Shown piece by piece: positions 17,723-25,790 of a stretch of 38,209 bases of DNA (the first letter of the stretch is position 1; each line of letters begins with the position of its first letter). The DNA is from an uncultured Phycisphaerae bacterium. GTDB taxonomy: Bacteria; Planctomycetota; Phycisphaerae; UBA1845; PWPN01. The notes under the pieces are model-generated. The model saw only the letters and a list, made by a program, of their open reading frames with translations. It did no database searches and was not told the origin of the DNA. The stretch is from positions 1 to 38,209 of the forward strand of contig CALLOB010000080.1 in NCBI GenBank assembly GCA_938005315.1. Direction: 5' to 3'. A program made the position numbers and the translations under genes.

Positions 17723-19393
17723 TCATCGCCTCAGCAGGCGGGTCAGCACCACGACGTCCGCCGCGGCCAGCAGCCCGATGCCCGCCCAGATCACCCCCAG
17801 CCCGACGAAATGGGTCGCGGCGTTCTCCGACAGCTGCCGTCCCATGATGTTCATCACCACCACCATCAGGCCCGGGAAGAAGCTGATGATGAAAGCGGTC
17901 AGCAGCTGCCCCCCGCGGAACACGATCGCCAGCCCCGCGGCCAGCACCAGCGTCACCATGGCACTGGCGCTGAAGGCCAGCCGGGAGTGGATGATCGACC
18001 GGATCTTCAGCGTCTGCTTGACCACCTCGGCCAGCAGGCCCCGCCGGGCGTCGTCCAGCATGCGGCCCAGTTCCAGCGACGGAATTTTCAGCCCGCCCGC
18101 CAGGGCCGGGGACGGATCCAGCCGGCCGTCCTCGCGACAGGGCAGACCCAGCAGCTCGGCCGTGCTGATCGCGTCCGCCCGGGCCAGAACGGCCGCCGGC
18201 ACCGGCGGGCTCTCCAGGGCAAACTCCTTCGGTTCGTTCACCCGCGACGGATCGGCCGCGTCCGTCCAGCGGACCTGCCCGGTCAGCGTCATGTGAACGG
18301 AGTCCGGCACCTCCGCGAAGCCGCGCTTGACCCGCAGGGTGCATCGGTCGGCCCTGAAGTCCCTCCGACGCCCGTCCCACCACTGCCGGATGACCACTCC
18401 CTGAAGCTGAACCCGCAGATTGTCCGGATCCTGCTCCGCCCGGGCCGCCCGGATCTCGTAACGCCGCTCGCCCTCCCCCAGACGCAGGACCTTCTCCGGG
18501 CCGGTGACCTGCCGGTAGGCGTGCTGGTAGAAAACCATGTCCCTCGTCAGCTGTCTGAGCCGCTCCAGCTGCCCCGTGATCTGCGGCAGCTCGACGGGGC
18601 GCGTCCGGAAGTGCATCAGCTCGCGCAACGTGAGCCACTGGAGATCGAAGTCGATCCGGCTTGGAATGGCCACCGGGTTGAACCGCTGCCGGGGCAGCTC
18701 GTCGAGGCGACGGTGACGCACGTCCAGGGCCAGCACGTTGTGCATCGCCGCTTCGACCGTCGGCCGGTCGCGCTCCGCTTCGCCCCGGAACTCGACGTAG
18801 ACTTCCTCGGCCGTGCCGCAGTGCGTCAGCTCATCGTGATCGAACATCAGGAACGCCGCCTGCTCCACGTGCAGGGCCTTGAGCTCCGCGCCATCCCCGA
18901 TGGGACGGCAGTATCGGGCATACAGCACGTAGTCCCCGTACTTGAGGTGGCGCTGGGTCGTCAGGGCCGAGGCCACGATCTTCTGGATGTCCTTCCGGAC
19001 CATCGCCTGCAGACCGGCGATGAAGCTGGGGATCACGAAGTTCGCGAACGTGAACGTGAAACCGGCGGTCAGCAGACTCAGCCCCGCCGCCGGAAGCAGC
19101 AGCCGCTGGATGTTGATGCCGCTGGCCTTGCAAGCGTCGAATTCGTTGTCGGCGGCGAACCGGCCGTAAACCACCGCGCAGGCGAAAAGCGCCGCCACCG
19201 GCAACGTCAGCGTGGTGGCAATTGGCAACACGAATGTCAGGATCCGCATCACCTCCACCGCGGTCAGCACCTCCACCTGGATCATGTTCATCACCCCGCC
19301 GCACAGGCTGAAGGTCAACGTCAGCCCGATAGCGGTCAGCGCGAAGGTCTTGAGCAGTTCGCGAGTGATGTAGACCTGGAGGGTGAGGATCAT
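17723..19393 (-). CDS. lptF: Enlarged LptF/LptG-family permease (LptF position)
   Basis: A 556-residue protein starting at the ATG at 19393 (Met-Ile-Leu-Thr-Leu-Gln-Val-Tyr-Ile-Thr-Arg-Glu-Leu). The upstream readable frame crosses intergenic repeats and is discarded. Three N-terminal membrane segments include Asp-Asn-Glu-Phe-Asp-Ala-Cys-Lys-Ala-Ser-Gly-Ile, the conserved coupling region of the family. Three C-terminal segments occupy the last about 90 residues. The periplasmic part between them spans about 340 residues (roughly 125-465), about twice that of Escherichia coli LptF, whose full length is about 366. It is the first gene of the lptF-lptG-GT39-deacetylase operon. Its partner LptG has normal size, so the pair is asymmetric. 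Which of the two acts as F and which as G is assigned from gene order. Confidence 0.82.
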   Translation of the reverse strand: MILTLQVYITRELLKTFALTAIGLTLTFSLCGGVMNMIQVEVLTAVEVMRILTFVLPIATTLTLPVAALFACAVVYGRFAADNEFDACKASGINIQRLLLPAAGLSLLTAGFTFTFANFVIPSFIAGLQAMVRKDIQKIVASALTTQRHLKYGDYVLYARYCRPIGDGAELKALHVEQAAFLMFDHDELTHCGTAEEVYVEFRGEAERDRPTVEAAMHNVLALDVRHRRLDELPRQRFNPVAIPSRIDFDLQWLTLRELMHFRTRPVELPQITGQLERLRQLTRDMVFYQHAYRQVTGPEKVLRLGEGERRYEIRAARAEQDPDNLRVQLQGVVIRQWWDGRRRDFRADRCTLRVKRGFAEVPDSVHMTLTGQVRWTDAADPSRVNEPKEFALESPPVPAAVLARADAISTAELLGLPCREDGRLDPSPALAGGLKIPSLELGRMLDDARRGLLAEVVKQTLKIRSIIHSRLAFSASAMVTLVLAAGLAIVFRGGQLLTAFIISFFPGLMVVVMNIMGRQLSENAATHFVGLGVIWAGIGLLAAADVVVLTRLLRR

Positions 19394-19581
19394 GTCGGGC
19401 CCTGTGGCCGGTGGTCTGGCCCTGCAGCTCGTGCCGGACAGCCGGCCCGTCCGGCCTGCGCCCCGGATTCGCCGCCGGGCTGGCGCCGAGCGCAACGGTT
19501 TCCAGATGAGGGCTGCGCAACCGGTTTCCAGGCAAAGGCTTACGTCGCCATAGGTCGACGCCGCGCCGCCGCACAACCCCC

Positions 19582-19609
19582 AACGTAGCCATTTCCGGGC
19601 CGCCGTCAA
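19582..19609 (-). promoter_or_regulatory. Candidate promoter of the lptF operon
   Basis: On the minus strand TTGACG (19609-19604) and TACGTT (19587-19582) are 16 bases apart. The leader to the lptF ATG would be about 180 bases. The context CTATTGACG also occurs at the second porin promoter at 20019. The -10 match is weak. Confidence 0.3.
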
Positions 19610-19696
19610 TAGCCCGGCGGTTCGGCCGGCGCAGGGCCGGTCCGTGCCAGGCCCGGTGGCCGTGACTCGCCCCACCAGACCCCGCGACTCCCCTTG

Positions 19697-19869
19697 GGAA
19701 CGCGACGCAGCGCGTCCCTCCACGGATGGGCCCGGACGCGACGCAGCGCGTCCCTCCAGGGCTGCGCATCCGCCCGGAGGGCCCCGCCCTGGGGGGCCCC
19801 GCCCTGGAGGGCCCCGCTCCGTCGGGGCCGCAAAATGGTCGCCCTGGAGGGCCCCGCTCCGTCGGGGCC
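19697..19869. repeat. Palindromic repeat locus 2 (two A and two B hairpins)
   Basis: A-type hairpins lie at 19697-19717 (extra A in the left arm, core CGACGCAGCG) and 19734-19753 (core CGACGCAGCG). B-type hairpins lie at 19810-19829 and 19850-19869, each preceded by CCTGGAG. The interval 19701-19786 is nearly identical to 21819-21903 in locus 3. The locus fills the gap between the divergent lptF and second porin genes. The 812-base gap from 19394 to 20205 holds no gene that I can support. Confidence 0.85.
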
Positions 19870-20020
19870 GTGCGAATCGCCGGCAATCGGCCATGCGGTG
19901 AAACGCCGGCGGACACGCAACAAGGGCTGCCTGACGCACACGCGCCAGACGGCTTTCCGTCCGGCCGATTCAAATGCGTTCCAGGAGGTAAAAAACCGTC
20001 AGCCTCCGGCGGATGACCTA

Positions 20021-20048
20021 TTGACGGGCGCGGAAGCCTTCACATAAT
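20021..20048 (+). promoter_or_regulatory. Sigma-70-type promoter of the second porin gene
   Basis: TTGACG at 20021-20026 and CATAAT at 20043-20048 are 16 bases apart, each one mismatch from consensus. Transcription would begin near 20055 and leave a leader of about 150 bases before the porin ATG. Confidence 0.6.
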
Positions 20049-20205
20049 ACAGCAGGCGCTTAAATCGGATGGATTCGAAGCTTGTGCGGCATCGACTCCA
20101 TCCGGTGGAGTGCCGGCGTTCATCCCGAAGGCGCGAGGGAGATCGCCGGCATTCGGTTCATCCATTCGGCGACATCAGGGTTCTTTACACGGAGGCACGA
20201 CGACC

Positions 20206-21579
20206 ATGCGAAGTATTCTCCTTGCGACGGGGTTGACGGTCCTGATGCTCGCATTACCGGCGGTGGCCCAGACGACGCAGCCGGCGGTCGAAAGCACTGT
20301 GAGCAAATCGTATCAGACCGGCGACTTCCCCAACTGGCAGCGGCTGACTGGCGATTGGGGCGGGGCGCGCACCCAGCTGGAGGACATCGGCATCAGGCTG
20401 GACATGAGCGTGACAAATATCCTCCAGGGCAACGCCCACGGCGGCCGAAGCACCAACGACGGCCTGCGCTACTCGGGGTCCAACGATCTGGAGCTGACGC
20501 TGGACACCGGGAAGATGGGTCTGTGGCCCGGCGGCACGTTTATCATCAAGGCCGAGGGCGTCTGGGGCGGCGGCATCGACAGGCAGGTCGGGGCTCTGCT
20601 GCCGGTGAACTTCGACGCCGCCAAGCCGGGGTCAGCCGAGCCGGGCTTCGGGCTGGATGAGGGCGGCCGCTTCCTGCTTTCCGAGTTCATCTACACGCAG
20701 GTGCTGGCCGAGGGCAAGCTGATCCTCCTGGCCGGCAAGCTGTTCGGCGGCAGCCGCGGGTTCGACGGGAACGTCTTCGCCAACGATGAGCAGACCCAGT
20801 TCATGAACGTGGCGTTCCGCAACAACCCGATGCTCCCGGCGTTCCTTCCCTACACCACCATGGGGGCGGGCTTCGTGCTCAACCCCACCGAGTGGCTGTC
20901 GATCCTGACGGCGGCGGCCGACAGCGACGGCCGGGCCAAGACCACCGGCTTCGAGACCGCGTTCCACGGCGACGTGAACACGACCGTGATCCACGAGTGG
21001 GTGTTCACCATCAAGCCCTTCGGCCTGCCCGGGCACCAGCGCGTGGGCTTCGCCTGGAGCTGCAAGGACTTCCCCAAGGTCAGGCCCAACGAGCCTTTCG
21101 GCAGCACCGGCACGCTGGCCGTCAAGTTGCTGGGCAAGGACCTGGCCCAGAAGGTGGTCAACACGCTGGCCACATTCGACGACGGCGGCGACAACGTGAT
21201 GGTCTACTACAACTTCGACCAGTACCTGTACACGGAGGCCGACGACCCGAACCAGGGCATCGGGCTGTTCGGCCGGTTCGGATGGGCCCGCCAGGACGTC
21301 AACCCCGCGGCCCACTTCTACAGCATCGGCATGGGCGGCCGGGGCGTGATCCCCGACCGCGACCGCGACACCTGCGGCATCGGCTACTACTTCCTGGACC
21401 TCAGCAACGATCTGCCGGCCCAGTTCCACTCCGAGCAGGGCATCGAGATGTACTACAGCATCGAGGTCTTCCCCTGGCTGCACATCTCGCCGGACTTCCA
21501 GATCATCATGAACCCCGGCGGCGGGGACTTCCATGACTGCTCGCTGGTCTACGGGCTGCGGATGCACATGAACCTGTAG
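20206..21579 (+). CDS. OprB-family carbohydrate-selective porin, second copy
   Basis: A 457-residue outer-membrane protein starting at the ATG at 20206 with GGAGG 10 bases upstream. The signal peptide ends Ala-Val-Ala-Gln at residue 22. Leu-Thr-Gly-Asp-Trp-Gly-Gly-Ala-Arg-Thr-Gln-Leu-Glu (about 46-58) is the OprB opening motif. Phe-Pro-Trp-Leu-His-Ile-Ser-Pro-Asp-Phe-Gln-Ile-Ile-Met-Asn-Pro-Gly near the end parallels the first porin (10975-12306) strongly, so the two are paralogues. Differences in loop lengths suggest different solutes. It has its own promoter and a strong terminator, so it is a single-gene unit. Unlike the first copy it is not followed by a small exported protein gene. High G/C third positions match the surrounding genes. 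Confidence 0.9.
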   Translation: MRSILLATGLTVLMLALPAVAQTTQPAVESTVSKSYQTGDFPNWQRLTGDWGGARTQLEDIGIRLDMSVTNILQGNAHGGRSTNDGLRYSGSNDLELTLDTGKMGLWPGGTFIIKAEGVWGGGIDRQVGALLPVNFDAAKPGSAEPGFGLDEGGRFLLSEFIYTQVLAEGKLILLAGKLFGGSRGFDGNVFANDEQTQFMNVAFRNNPMLPAFLPYTTMGAGFVLNPTEWLSILTAAADSDGRAKTTGFETAFHGDVNTTVIHEWVFTIKPFGLPGHQRVGFAWSCKDFPKVRPNEPFGSTGTLAVKLLGKDLAQKVVNTLATFDDGGDNVMVYYNFDQYLYTEADDPNQGIGLFGRFGWARQDVNPAAHFYSIGMGGRGVIPDRDRDTCGIGYYFLDLSNDLPAQFHSEQGIEMYYSIEVFPWLHISPDFQIIMNPGGGDFHDCSLVYGLRMHMNL

Positions 21580-21607
21580 TCGCGGCGCGTCGAGACCTGA
21601 ACGTGCG

Positions 21608-21645
21608 GGCCTCTGCGTCGCGACCGGCGGCGCAGAGGCCTTTTT
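21608..21645 (+). terminator. Strong rho-independent terminator after the second porin
   Basis: Arms GGCCTCTGCG (21608-21617) and CGCAGAGGCC (21631-21640) pair perfectly over ten bases and are followed by TTTTT. It lies 28 bases after the porin stop codon. Confidence 0.92.
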
Positions 21646-21665
21646 CGGGCGCCTTGCGAGCGTGC

Positions 21666-21937
21666 GGACGCGACGGAGCGCGTCCCTCCGATATCGCGTC
21701 ACTTCGTACCTCGCATTTCCGGCTTCCTCGAAACATGGAGGGCCCCGCTCCGTCGGGGCCACGCGAATGGGGTGGCGACCTGGGGACGCCATGAAACGCC
21801 GCGGCGCGAAACCTCCAACGCGACGCAGCGCGTTCCTCCACGGATGGGCCCGGACGCGACGGAGCGCGTCCCTCCAGGGCCGAGCATCCGCCCGGAGGGC
21901 CCCGGACGGCCCCGGACGCGACCAGACGCGTCCCTCC
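21666..21937. repeat. Palindromic repeat locus 3 (four A hairpins, one B hairpin)
   Basis: A-type hairpins lie at 21666-21685, 21817-21834, 21852-21871 and 21914-21933; a B-type hairpin lies at 21741-21760. The copy at 21817-21834 replaces a G:C stem pair by A:T (AACG with CGTT), so pairing is kept. The copy at 21914 has a changed loop (CGACCAGACG) with an intact outer stem. The interval 21741-21840 parallels locus 1, and 21819-21903 parallels locus 2. The locus occupies the gap between the porin terminator and the purF-like gene; no gene is visible in it. Confidence 0.85.
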
Positions 21938-22037
21938 GAAAGGGCTCGGCACCGTCGGATGGGCAGACAGGTTGATCCAGGCCGTCGCGCACCGTCCGTC
22001 GGGTGGCCTGAGGATCCAATGGAAGGGCCGCGGGCCG

Positions 22038-23474
22038 TCACAGGTCTGCCCGGCAGGCGGACGCGGCCGGACAGCGGCCGTCGACGCCGTCCCAGCACCA
22101 GGTGCACAGCTTCTCGCGCGGCAGACCGATGGCCTCGATGAGGTCGTCCAGCCGCTGGTAGGCCAGCGACGTCAGCCCCAGCCGGCTGCGGATGCACTCG
22201 ACCATCTCCCGGTAACGCGGGTCGTCGTGATCGGCGTACCCGGACAGGTCCGCCTCGCGGCCGCCCAGTTCGCTGATCGCCTTGCGCGCCGCCAGGTCGA
22301 GCTCAGACCTCGAACGGGAGAAGTTCAGGAACCGGCAGCCGTGGATCAGCGGTGGGCAGGCGGCCCGCATGTGCACCTCGCGGGCCCCCGCCGCAAACAG
22401 GCTGGAAATGGTCTTGCGCAGCTGCGTGCCGCGGACGATCGAGTCCTCGCAGAACAGCATTCGCCGCCCCGCGATGATCTCGCGGATGGGGATGAGCTTC
22501 ATGCCCGCCACCAGGTCGCGCACCTGCTGGTCCTGCGGCATGAAGCTCCGCGGCCAGGTGGGGGTGTACTTGACGAACGGGCGCATGTGCGGCACGCGGG
22601 CCTGGTTGGCATATCCGATGGCGTGCCCGATGCCGGAGTCGGGAATCCCGGCCACGAAGTCCACCTCGACCCGGTCGCGGCGGGCCAGGGCCGCCCCGCA
22701 ACGATAACGCGCTGCCTCCACGTTGATGCCCTCGTAACTCGAGGCCGGGTAGCCGTAATAGACCCACAGGAAGGCGCAGATCTGCATCGCCCGCCCGGGT
22801 GGCGACAGCCTTTCGACACCATCTTCGGTGATGCGGACGATCTCGCCGGGCCCCAGGTCGCGGTGGACCTCGTAGCCCAGGTTCGGCAGGGCGCAGGTCT
22901 CCATCGTCACCGCCCAGCCCCCCGGCTTGCGGCCCAGCACCAGCGGCGTGCGGCCATAGCGGTCCCGGGCGGCATAGATGCCCTCGGCCGTCAACAGCAG
23001 CAGCGAGCAGGAACCGTCGATCGCCGCCTGGAGGTTGCGGATGCCGTCCACGAACGACGATTCCTGGTTGATCAGCGTCGCTGCCAGCTCGGTGGAGTTG
23101 ATCTCGCCGCCGCTCATCTCCGAGAAGTGGATGCGGCGCCGACCGCAGGCCTCGGCGGCCAGATCGGCGGCGTTGGCGATCCGTCCCACCGTGACGATCG
23201 CGTATGTGCCCAGATGGCTGCCGATGATCAGCGGCTGGTCCTCGGTGTCGCTGATCACCCCGATCCCGCGGCGCCCGTGCATGCGCGGGAGGTCGTCCTC
23301 GAACTTCGAGCGGAACTGGGCGTTGGTGATGTCGTGGATGAAGCGGGTGTAGCCGGTGCCGTTGGCCACGGCCATGCCGCCGCGCCGGGTGCCCAGGTGG
23401 GAGTGGTAGTCCGTGCCGTAGAACAGGTCGCCGACGCAGTCGTCCTCGCACGCCGCCGCGAACAACCCGCCCAT
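22038..23474 (-). CDS. Amidophosphoribosyltransferase-like protein lacking the catalytic cysteine
   Basis: The 478-residue protein has the PurF layout: an N-terminal Ntn-type glutaminase fold (Asp-Tyr-His-Ser-His-Leu-Gly-Thr-Arg-Arg-Gly-Gly at 22-33), then a phosphoribosyltransferase domain with the PRPP loop Glu-Asp-Ser-Ile-Val-Arg-Gly-Thr at 343-350. Canonical PurF starts Met-Cys-Gly, and the exposed Cys1 attacks glutamine. Here the start is Met-Gly-Gly-Leu-Phe, from an ATG at 23474 with GGAGG 8 bases upstream, so the start is well fixed. Cysteines at 233, 380, 457 and 460 sit where the Bacillus-type enzyme binds a 4Fe-4S cluster. Similar Met-Gly-Gly forms exist in other bacteria. It may use ammonia or have another task. 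It is last in the ribH-nusB-ftsY gene run. Confidence 0.85.
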   Translation of the reverse strand: MGGLFAAACEDDCVGDLFYGTDYHSHLGTRRGGMAVANGTGYTRFIHDITNAQFRSKFEDDLPRMHGRRGIGVISDTEDQPLIIGSHLGTYAIVTVGRIANAADLAAEACGRRRIHFSEMSGGEINSTELAATLINQESSFVDGIRNLQAAIDGSCSLLLLTAEGIYAARDRYGRTPLVLGRKPGGWAVTMETCALPNLGYEVHRDLGPGEIVRITEDGVERLSPPGRAMQICAFLWVYYGYPASSYEGINVEAARYRCGAALARRDRVEVDFVAGIPDSGIGHAIGYANQARVPHMRPFVKYTPTWPRSFMPQDQQVRDLVAGMKLIPIREIIAGRRMLFCEDSIVRGTQLRKTISSLFAAGAREVHMRAACPPLIHGCRFLNFSRSRSELDLAARKAISELGGREADLSGYADHDDPRYREMVECIRSRLGLTSLAYQRLDDLIEAIGLPREKLCTWCWDGVDGRCPAASACRADL

Positions 23475-23550
23475 GATCGGAACCTCCTGCCCCGGGCCGC
23501 GCCATGGCCCCGGGCGATTCGCGGAATGGGATGGGGTCCGGCCTGAAGAA

Positions 23551-23567
23551 GGTTAAGATCAGGTTAA
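23551..23567 (-). promoter_or_regulatory. Two TTAACC direct repeats upstream of the purF-like gene
   Basis: On the minus strand TTAACC occurs at 23567-23562 and again at 23556-23551, 11 bases apart, about one helical turn. It lies about 77 bases before the purF-like start, in an AT-rich spot within very GC-rich DNA. It could be a binding site for a regulator; no known motif is assigned. Confidence 0.25.
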
Positions 23568-23645
23568 CTGTTTTGCCCCCGCCGGGCAAGCCCCGCCGAC
23601 GATGTGCCCGGGCCGGGATGCGAAAGCACGGCACGGCCGGAGGGC

Positions 23646-24566
23646 TCATTCGCTCTCGGAGAACAGCGCCTCGACGAAGCTCTCGGGGTCGAACGGCTCG
23701 ATGTCCGCGGGCGTCTCGCCCAAGCCGACGAACTTGACCGGAATGTCGATCTGGTCGCGGATGCCGATCACGATCCCGCCCTTGGCCGAGCCGTCGAGCT
23801 TGGCCAGAAACAGCCCGGTGACCTTGACGTGCTGGCTGAACATCCGGGCCTGATTGATCGCGTTCTGGCCGATGGTCGAATCCAGGACCAGCAGCACCTC
23901 GTGCGGGGCCCCGGGGATCTTCTTCTCCACCACCCGCTGGATCTTGTTGAGCTCGCGCATCAGGTGATCCTGGGTGTGGAGCCGACCGGCGGTGTCGATG
24001 ATCAGCACGTCGGCGTTGCGGGCCACGGCCGCCTCGCAGGCGTCGTAGGCCACGGCCCCCGGGTCGGCGCCCTGGTTGTGCTTGACGATCTGCACGCCCA
24101 GCCGCGCGGACCACTCGGTGAGCTGGGCCACCGCCGCCGCCCGGAACGTGTCGCATGCGCCGAGGATCACCGTCCGACCCTGTGTCGCCAGGTGGTGGCA
24201 GAGCTTGGCCACGCTGGTGGTCTTCCCCGAGCCGTTGATCCCCACCACCAGGATCACCGTCGGGCCGGCCTCGGCCAGGCGCAGCTGCCGGTCGGGTTCG
24301 GGCCAGTAGGCCACGATCCGCCGCTTGAGAAAGGGAATGATCTCCTGCGTCTCGGTGATCTCGCCAGACTTGTAGGCGGCGCGCACCTCGCCGATCAGCC
24401 GGGCGGTGGCCGACGGACCCATGTCGTCGGCCAGCATGGTCTCCTCCAGCTGGTCGATGATCGCGTCATCGATCCTGCGCCCGAACGGAAGGATCGACCG
24501 AAAGGTCCGGGAGATCTTCTCCCGGGTCTTGGTCAGCCCCTTGATCAGCCGGTCGAACAGTCCCAT
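23646..24566 (-). CDS. ftsY: Signal recognition particle receptor FtsY
   Basis: A GTPase that docks the SRP-ribosome complex at the membrane for co-translational insertion. The 306-residue form has a short helical N-terminus (1-60) without the long acidic A domain of Escherichia coli, then the NG domain. G1 is Gly-Ile-Asn-Gly-Ser-Gly-Lys-Thr-Thr (109-117), followed by Asp-Thr-Phe-Arg-Ala-Ala-Ala (139-145), Asp-Thr-Ala-Gly-Arg (191-195) and Leu-Ala-Lys-Leu-Asp-Gly-Ser-Ala-Lys-Gly-Gly (254-264, Ala replacing the usual Thr of TKLDG). Gly-Leu-Gly-Glu near 281-284 closes the G domain. The start ATG 24566 matches the usual Met-Gly-Leu-Phe-Asp opening. It lies between nusB and the purF-like gene on the same strand. 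Confidence 0.96.
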   Translation of the reverse strand: MGLFDRLIKGLTKTREKISRTFRSILPFGRRIDDAIIDQLEETMLADDMGPSATARLIGEVRAAYKSGEITETQEIIPFLKRRIVAYWPEPDRQLRLAEAGPTVILVVGINGSGKTTSVAKLCHHLATQGRTVILGACDTFRAAAVAQLTEWSARLGVQIVKHNQGADPGAVAYDACEAAVARNADVLIIDTAGRLHTQDHLMRELNKIQRVVEKKIPGAPHEVLLVLDSTIGQNAINQARMFSQHVKVTGLFLAKLDGSAKGGIVIGIRDQIDIPVKFVGLGETPADIEPFDPESFVEALFSESE

Positions 24567-24656
24567 GAAACCACAACCCCCGTCCGCGGTGCCCCGCCGG
24601 CCGCCGGCCGATCCGACGCCCTGCGCTGCGGCGGCGCGGGGCGTCGCCCCCTTGGA

Positions 24657-25208
24657 TCAGGATGCCGCCGCCGGCCCGCACTCCTCATGCGCTGCCCCGG
24701 CGCTTCGGCCGCCGGGATCGGTCTGCGGGCGCGCGATCCGGCAGGCCTCGTGCTGCTTCCAGATCGCGTCCAGCACCCCGTTGATGAACTGCGGCGTCTC
24801 CTCCGAGCCGAACTCGCGCCCGATCTCGATGGCCTCGTCCAGGATGACCCGCACCGGCACGTCCGGTTCCTCGAGCAGCTCGTACAGCGCCATCCGCAGG
24901 ATGTTGCGGTCCACCACCGCCATCCGGCCGACTTCCCAGTGGTCCGACACGCTGCGGATCATGCGGTCGTACTTCGCGCAGTTCGACCACGTTCCCGAGG
25001 CCAGCCGGAGGGCGTAGGCCGCGGTGTCGGCGGATACGCCGGCCTCGGCCACCAGCGGCTCCAGCGCCGGCCCGGGGTCCGCCTCCGGCGGCAGCTTCTG
25101 GATGTCCAGCTGGTAGAGGCTCTGGAGCGACAGAATCCTGGCGGTGTGCCGCGGTCTGCCCCCCTGCCCGGGGGCCGTGGCCGGGCACAGATCCTCGGCT
25201 GACTTCAC
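24657..25208 (-). CDS. nusB: Transcription antitermination factor NusB
   Basis: An all-helical RNA-binding protein that, with NusE, supports antitermination on rRNA operons. The 183-residue form has the core motifs Ala-Arg-Ile-Leu-Ser-Leu-Gln-Ser-Leu-Tyr-Gln-Leu-Asp (23-35), Asn-Ile-Leu-Arg-Met-Ala-Leu-Tyr-Glu-Leu and Asp-Glu-Ala-Ile-Glu-Ile-Gly-Arg-Glu-Phe-Gly, and ends with Phe-Ile-Asn-Gly-Val-Leu-Asp. The N- and C-terminal tails (about 20 and 30 residues) are longer than usual and low in complexity. The neighbour upstream, ribH, is the common partner of nusB in bacteria. It starts at the ATG at 25208, 111 bases after ribH. Confidence 0.93.
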   Translation of the reverse strand: MKSAEDLCPATAPGQGGRPRHTARILSLQSLYQLDIQKLPPEADPGPALEPLVAEAGVSADTAAYALRLASGTWSNCAKYDRMIRSVSDHWEVGRMAVVDRNILRMALYELLEEPDVPVRVILDEAIEIGREFGSEETPQFINGVLDAIWKQHEACRIARPQTDPGGRSAGAAHEECGPAAAS

Positions 25209-25319
25209 TGCCCTGCTCTCGCTTTCAGAAGAAACCGCCCGCCTCCGCGCGTCCGTGCCCGAGCCGCGGCGATTCCCGCCGTGGGGGCACCGCCGTTTTC
25301 GGCCACTCCTCCCGACCGC

Positions 25320-25790
25320 TCAGATCCGGCCGAACAGATTGGCCATCTCGATCGCCGTCATCGCCGCGTCCGCGCCCTTGTTGCCCGACTTGGCACCCGC
25401 GCGATGGATGGCCTGATCGAGCGAGTCGGCGGTCAACACGCCGAACACTACCGGCAGCCCGGTTTCCAGTGCAACCTGCGCGATGCCCTTGGCCGCCTCG
25501 CCGGCCACGTAGTCGAAGTGCGGCGTCTCCCCCCGGATCACGCACCCCAGACAGATCACCGCGTCCACCCCGCCGCCGGCGGCGACCCTCTTGGCCGTCA
25601 GCGGCAGCTCCCAGGCGCCCGGAACCCAGATTACCTTGACGTTCGCAGGCTTGCACCCATGCCGCTGGAGCGCATCCAGGGCGGCCGAAAGCAGCCGCGA
25701 GGAGATGAACTCGTTGAAACGACTGACGATGATGGCGAACTTCTGGTCCTTGACGATCAGCTCGCCGCAGATCGTGGTCGGCTCGCTCAT
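25320..25790 (-). CDS. ribH: 6,7-dimethyl-8-ribityllumazine synthase
   Basis: Condenses 5-amino-6-ribitylaminouracil with 3,4-dihydroxy-2-butanone 4-phosphate, the penultimate step of riboflavin synthesis. The protein is 156 residues, the normal size. It shows [29 protein letters not shown] (with the active-site His), Phe-Gly-Val-Leu-Thr and Lys-Ser-Gly-Asn-Lys-Gly. The start at the ATG at 25790 is supported by AGGAG 9 bases upstream; an upstream reading adds Arg/Gly-rich sequence. No FMN riboswitch is apparent ahead of it. It heads the ribH-nusB-ftsY-purF-like run. Confidence 0.96.
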   Translation of the reverse strand: MSEPTTICGELIVKDQKFAIIVSRFNEFISSRLLSAALDALQRHGCKPANVKVIWVPGAWELPLTAKRVAAGGGVDAVICLGCVIRGETPHFDYVAGEAAKGIAQVALETGLPVVFGVLTADSLDQAIHRAGAKSGNKGADAAMTAIEMANLFGRI

